From CAJQPP01 sp041747075 (GTDB lineage: Bacteria > Planctomycetota > Planctomycetia > Pirellulales > Pirellulaceae), in contig JBGTFW010000229.1 in NCBI GenBank assembly GCA_041747075.1, forward strand, positions 1 to 8,017: DNA of 8,017 nt, in the 5' to 3' direction. Below, piece by piece: positions 5,773-8,017 of this stretch (position 1 is the first letter of the stretch; every line of letters starts with the position of its first letter). The position numbers and the translations under genes are program-made. The notes beneath the pieces are model-generated. The model saw nothing but the letters and a program-made list of their open reading frames with translations. It ran no database searches and had not been told where the DNA came from.

Positions 5773-6420
5773 ATGATCCAAAACGTTTCCAGCAGCGGTC
5801 GCCGCATTCGGGTAAGGGCCAGTGAGCGGCTCCGCGTCCATTTTCTGGCGTTGGCGCGGCGCGTCGCCGCGTGGCACCGGCCGGGAGCGTCCAACGGTGG
5901 CGTGGCGATCGGCATTGCGGGCGTGGAAGCTCGCGCGGGCGTCAGCACGGTCGCGCTCAATCTTGCCGCGTCGCTCGCCGGTATTTCCCGAGGCAACGTC
6001 TTGCTGGTCGATTGCGGTTTTGACCGAACCGGCGTCAGCCGCCGCGCGCCGCGTCCCGGACACGGTCTTGGCGAAGTGCTTTCCGGCGATCAGGCACCCT
6101 CCAGTTGCATTCACGAGACGTCGATCGATCGCTTGTTTGTCATGACGAGCGGCCGAATTGAGGGACGCGCCGCAATCGGGTTGCCCTTTGAGAATACCCG
6201 CAATCTGAATTCTGATCTGGCGGACAATTTTGATTACCTGATTTACGACCTGCCCGTCGCGAACGACATGACGCACTGTTATCCCATCGCGCAATACCTC
6301 GACGCGCTCCTTTTGGTCGCGGATTCCACGCGGATTAACGAGGAGAAAATCAACCGGGCTGCCCGGCGGCTTGAGGAAATGGAAACGGCGTTAATCGGAC
6401 TGGCCCTCAACAAGTCCTGA
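5773..6420 (+). CDS. CpsD/BY-kinase-like P-loop protein with a degenerate Walker A motif
   Basis: 215 aa from ATG 5773, 30 bp after the co-polymerase gene, with no clear Shine-Dalgarno site. The fold is that of bacterial tyrosine kinases and ParA/MinD ATPases. Residues 44-66 match the P-loop strand, loop and helix (VAIGIAG, then RAGVSTVALNLAASLA). Residues 76-85 (VLLVDCGFDR) match Walker A', with Asp80 kept but Gly82 where a second Asp is usual. Residues 153-160 (FDYLIYDL) match Walker B, with Asp159 kept. Residues 178-183 (ALLLVA) and 206-213 (ALIGLALN) match the later core strands. The lysine of Walker A (GKS/T) is Val57, encoded by GTC at about 5941-5943. No tyrosine cluster is present at the C-terminus, which ends in NKS. 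It is therefore probably not an active kinase; a role as a structural partner of the co-polymerase tail is inferred from gene order. Confidence 0.85.
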   Translation: MIQNVSSSGRRIRVRASERLRVHFLALARRVAAWHRPGASNGGVAIGIAGVEARAGVSTVALNLAASLAGISRGNVLLVDCGFDRTGVSRRAPRPGHGLGEVLSGDQAPSSCIHETSIDRLFVMTSGRIEGRAAIGLPFENTRNLNSDLADNFDYLIYDLPVANDMTHCYPIAQYLDALLLVADSTRINEEKINRAARRLEEMETALIGLALNKS

Positions 6421-6469
6421 CGGGCGTCCTCCGTGTATTGACATAAAAGGATCGTTCGAAGGACAAGTG

Positions 6470-6508
6470 ACTGGGGTTTCCAGCCCCAGTGCGGCGGCTG
6501 GAAGCCGC
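6470..6508. repeat. Twin hairpins inside the polysaccharide cluster
   Basis: The first inverted repeat, actgggg (6470-6476) with ccccagt (6484-6490), has a 7-nt loop. The second, gcggct (6494-6499) with agccgc (6503-6508), follows four bases later; an alternative stem tgcggc/gccgca (6490-6495/6504-6509) is also possible. They lie in the 187-bp gap between the P-loop gene and the transferase gene. No T-run follows, so they are not classical terminators. They could stabilise upstream RNA or be a dispersed repeat. The remainder of the gap holds no gene I can support. Confidence 0.55.
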
Positions 6509-6607
6509 AGCCACGACGAACCCGCTCGAACACCCACCAGAAACCCCTGCCAGGATTTCCTTCCCCCTACCTCCCTTCCGCTAATAATTCGCAACAGGTT
6601 TGACACC

Positions 6608-7873
6608 ATGAACTTCCCCGCTCGCGGCCCACGAGCAGGCTGGAGTCGGCGGCTGCGCCGCCGCGCCTTCAAGCTCGCCCTGGTCCGCGCTGACGTTCTT
6701 TCGACGGAGGCGTTTCTTGCGGCGATCGCCAAGGAACGTTGTCGCGCCGAACGGCGCGATTTGACGTTCTGCATTGTCCGCATGGAATTCGCCGCATCGC
6801 GTGTCCCTCCCGCCGGTTCGCCCTCGAATCTAACAGACGCCTTCCGCCAGCGCCTTCGTATTACCGACGAAATCGGCGAATTCGAGAGCGCGATGGGCGT
6901 GTTGCTTCCTGAGACGCCGCCGAGCCAGGCCGCCGTTGTCGCCAACGACCTTGTCGACATTGCGCGACGCCTCGGCTACGACGCAACGAGCGACATTTAC
7001 GTGTGGCCCCTTCCCGACGACGTTTCTCCCGCCAATCAGTCGGGAGAACACGACGGAAGTTTTCTGGTCTCCATCGAGGCAATCGCGCCCGGCGACAACG
7101 GTGCGGCGGCGAGCGGCAACGGAAGTCAGAACGCCAACGGTGACGGCTCGAGTGACGGCAACGGAAATGGGCACGCCGTTCGGCAGGAACATGGGGTCGC
7201 CGTGACGTCGCTTCCAAAAACGGAAAGTTCCAGTTCGGGAAGTGTGCGGGTTCGCCCGCTGAGTTTTTCCCTGCCCGTGCCGTGGTGGAAGCGCGGTATC
7301 GATCTGATGGGTGCTTTCGCCGGTTTGATCGTGCTTTCGCCGATCCTTGGATTCGCCGCGCTGGCGACTCGCCTCAGTTCTTCCGGACCCGTCGTTTTTC
7401 GGCAGTGGCGGGAAGGAAAGGACGGTCGCCTTTTTCGCATCTACAAATTCCGCACGATGCGAGTTGGAGCCGAGGCCGAGCAGGGGAGTCTCCGTCAATG
7501 GTCGGAACAGGACGGTCCCGCTTTCAAGATCAAGGACGACCCGCGACTGACGCTGGTCGGCAAGTACTTGCGACGGACGTGCGTCGACGAACTGCCGCAA
7601 CTGTTCAATGTGCTCAAGGGCGAGATGTCGCTGGTCGGCCCGCGACCACTGCCCGCCGACGAATCGCTCGATTGCACGCGCTGGCAACGGCGACGACTGG
7701 ACGTTCAGCCAGGAATGACCTGTTTCTGGCAAGTCACCGGTGGACGGGAAATTCCGTTCGATGAATGGATGCGGATGGACTTGCGATACGTTCGCCGCCA
7801 CGGTCCCGTCACGGATGCAGTCGTGCTGGTCAAGACATTGATCGTCACGTTGATGCACCGCGGATCGGTGTAG
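6608..7873 (+). CDS. Exopolysaccharide sugar-phosphate transferase (Bac_transf) with GGDEF-like N-terminal half
   Basis: 421 aa from ATG 6608 (MNFPARGPRA); a longer frame back to GTG 6467 runs through the hairpins and is not favoured. The C-terminal part (about 226-415) is a monotopic phosphoglycosyl transferase that moves a sugar phosphate from a nucleotide sugar to undecaprenyl phosphate at the inner membrane, starting repeat-unit synthesis. Visible landmarks are the membrane-embedded hydrophobic helix at 230-253, FRQWREG (264-270), KFRTM (280-284), the catalytic Asp-Glu in VDELPQL (326-332), GEMSLVGPRP (338-347), PGMTCFWQVTG (368-378) and a final DLRYV (391-395). The N-terminal part (about 30-137) resembles a GGDEF fold (FLAAIAKERCRAERRDLTFCIVRM, then ITDEIG and GVLLPET). 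The GGDEF signature itself is replaced by FESAM, so no cyclase activity is expected. Residues 138-215 are a Gly/Asn/Ser/Asp-rich linker. It closes the visible cluster. Confidence 0.93.
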   Translation: MNFPARGPRAGWSRRLRRRAFKLALVRADVLSTEAFLAAIAKERCRAERRDLTFCIVRMEFAASRVPPAGSPSNLTDAFRQRLRITDEIGEFESAMGVLLPETPPSQAAVVANDLVDIARRLGYDATSDIYVWPLPDDVSPANQSGEHDGSFLVSIEAIAPGDNGAAASGNGSQNANGDGSSDGNGNGHAVRQEHGVAVTSLPKTESSSSGSVRVRPLSFSLPVPWWKRGIDLMGAFAGLIVLSPILGFAALATRLSSSGPVVFRQWREGKDGRLFRIYKFRTMRVGAEAEQGSLRQWSEQDGPAFKIKDDPRLTLVGKYLRRTCVDELPQLFNVLKGEMSLVGPRPLPADESLDCTRWQRRRLDVQPGMTCFWQVTGGREIPFDEWMRMDLRYVRRHGPVTDAVVLVKTLIVTLMHRGSV

Positions 7874-7915
7874 GAAAGTCGTCATGATTTACCGCGAACT
7901 TAAGCCCCAATCGCA

Positions 7916-7981
7916 AGCGAATGAACCTCGCTGCACGTCGTTCATTCGCTGCAAGTCGTTGACTCGCTGGCGCTTCGGGGT
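7916..7981. repeat. Structured repeat element after the transferase gene
   Basis: Agcgaatgaac (7916-7926) and gttcattcgct (7940-7950) are perfect 11-bp inverted arms around a 13-nt loop, extendable with one bulged A. From 7928 an 18-bp tandem pattern overlaps it: units start at 7928, 7946 and 7964, each beginning tcgctg, and the last reads tcgctggcgcttcggggt. The sequence cgctggcgcttcgggg resembles intergenic repeats I associate with planctomycete genomes, which is recollection rather than a search. There is no T-run, so it is not a standard terminator. A 43-codon frame (ATG 7884 to TGA 8015) with AGGA 9 nt upstream crosses the element. Its sequence is mostly repeat-encoded, so it is not called as a gene. 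Confidence 0.6.
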
Positions 7982-8017
7982 TGTACCTGGCCACAACGTT
8001 GCATTGCCGTCCTGAAA

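Noticed and set aside
6438..6466. Perfect TTGACA at 6438-6443 as an internal promoter of the transferase gene
   Set aside because: The region 16-18 nt downstream (around ggacaa) does not resemble a -10 element.
6830..7885. Minus-strand open frame of 351 codons opposite the transferase gene
   Set aside because: It mirrors the codon structure of a clearly recognised gene on the + strand and has no family-like features.
1..8017. CRISPR array, tRNA, insertion sequence or phage genes
   Set aside because: No regularly spaced identical repeats, cloverleaf-like segment, transposase or phage-type product was found on either strand.

Overview
The window looks like a stretch of a moderately GC-rich bacterial chromosome, most probably from the Planctomycetota. 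That placement is an inference. It rests on a protein tail resembling the H4MPT-linked C1-transfer family, an exopolysaccharide initiating transferase with a GGDEF-like N-terminal half, weak use of Shine-Dalgarno sites in part of the genes, and intergenic repeats of a kind I associate with that phylum. No rRNA, tRNA, CRISPR array, transposase or phage gene was seen.

Layout. Positions 2-244 (+) hold the C-terminal tail of a probable ASKHA-type H4MPT-pathway protein, ending in a hairpin that overlaps the stop codon. Positions 296 to about 672 (-) hold what looks like a frameshifted remnant of a parallel beta-helix protein. Positions 797-1531 (-) encode a secreted PDZ-domain protein with a coiled coil and an acidic repeat tail, followed by a perfect 24-bp palindrome and a convincing intrinsic terminator. 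Positions 1814-2380 (-) encode peptide methionine sulfoxide reductase MsrA. Its 314-bp upstream region carries direct repeats, a dyad and a GC-rich 13-bp tandem repeat. Two genes of unknown function follow on the + strand: a 100-aa coiled-coil protein (2695-2997) and a 185-aa protein (3213-3770).

The right half (4183-7873, +) is an exopolysaccharide initiation and chain-length cluster. It has a Wzz/GumC-like polysaccharide co-polymerase without a kinase domain, a separate CpsD/BY-kinase-like P-loop protein whose Walker A lysine is replaced by valine, and a sugar-phosphate transferase of the Bac_transf family with a degenerate GGDEF-like N-terminal half and a Gly/Asn/Ser-rich linker. In the usual scheme the transferase loads the first sugar phosphate onto undecaprenyl phosphate, and the co-polymerase with its cytoplasmic ATPase/kinase partner tunes polymer length and export. 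Here both cytoplasmic signalling modules (kinase and GGDEF) appear to have lost their enzymatic residues, so they may act as binding or scaffold domains. This is the most interesting feature of the window. The window ends in a structured repeat (7916-7981) after the transferase.
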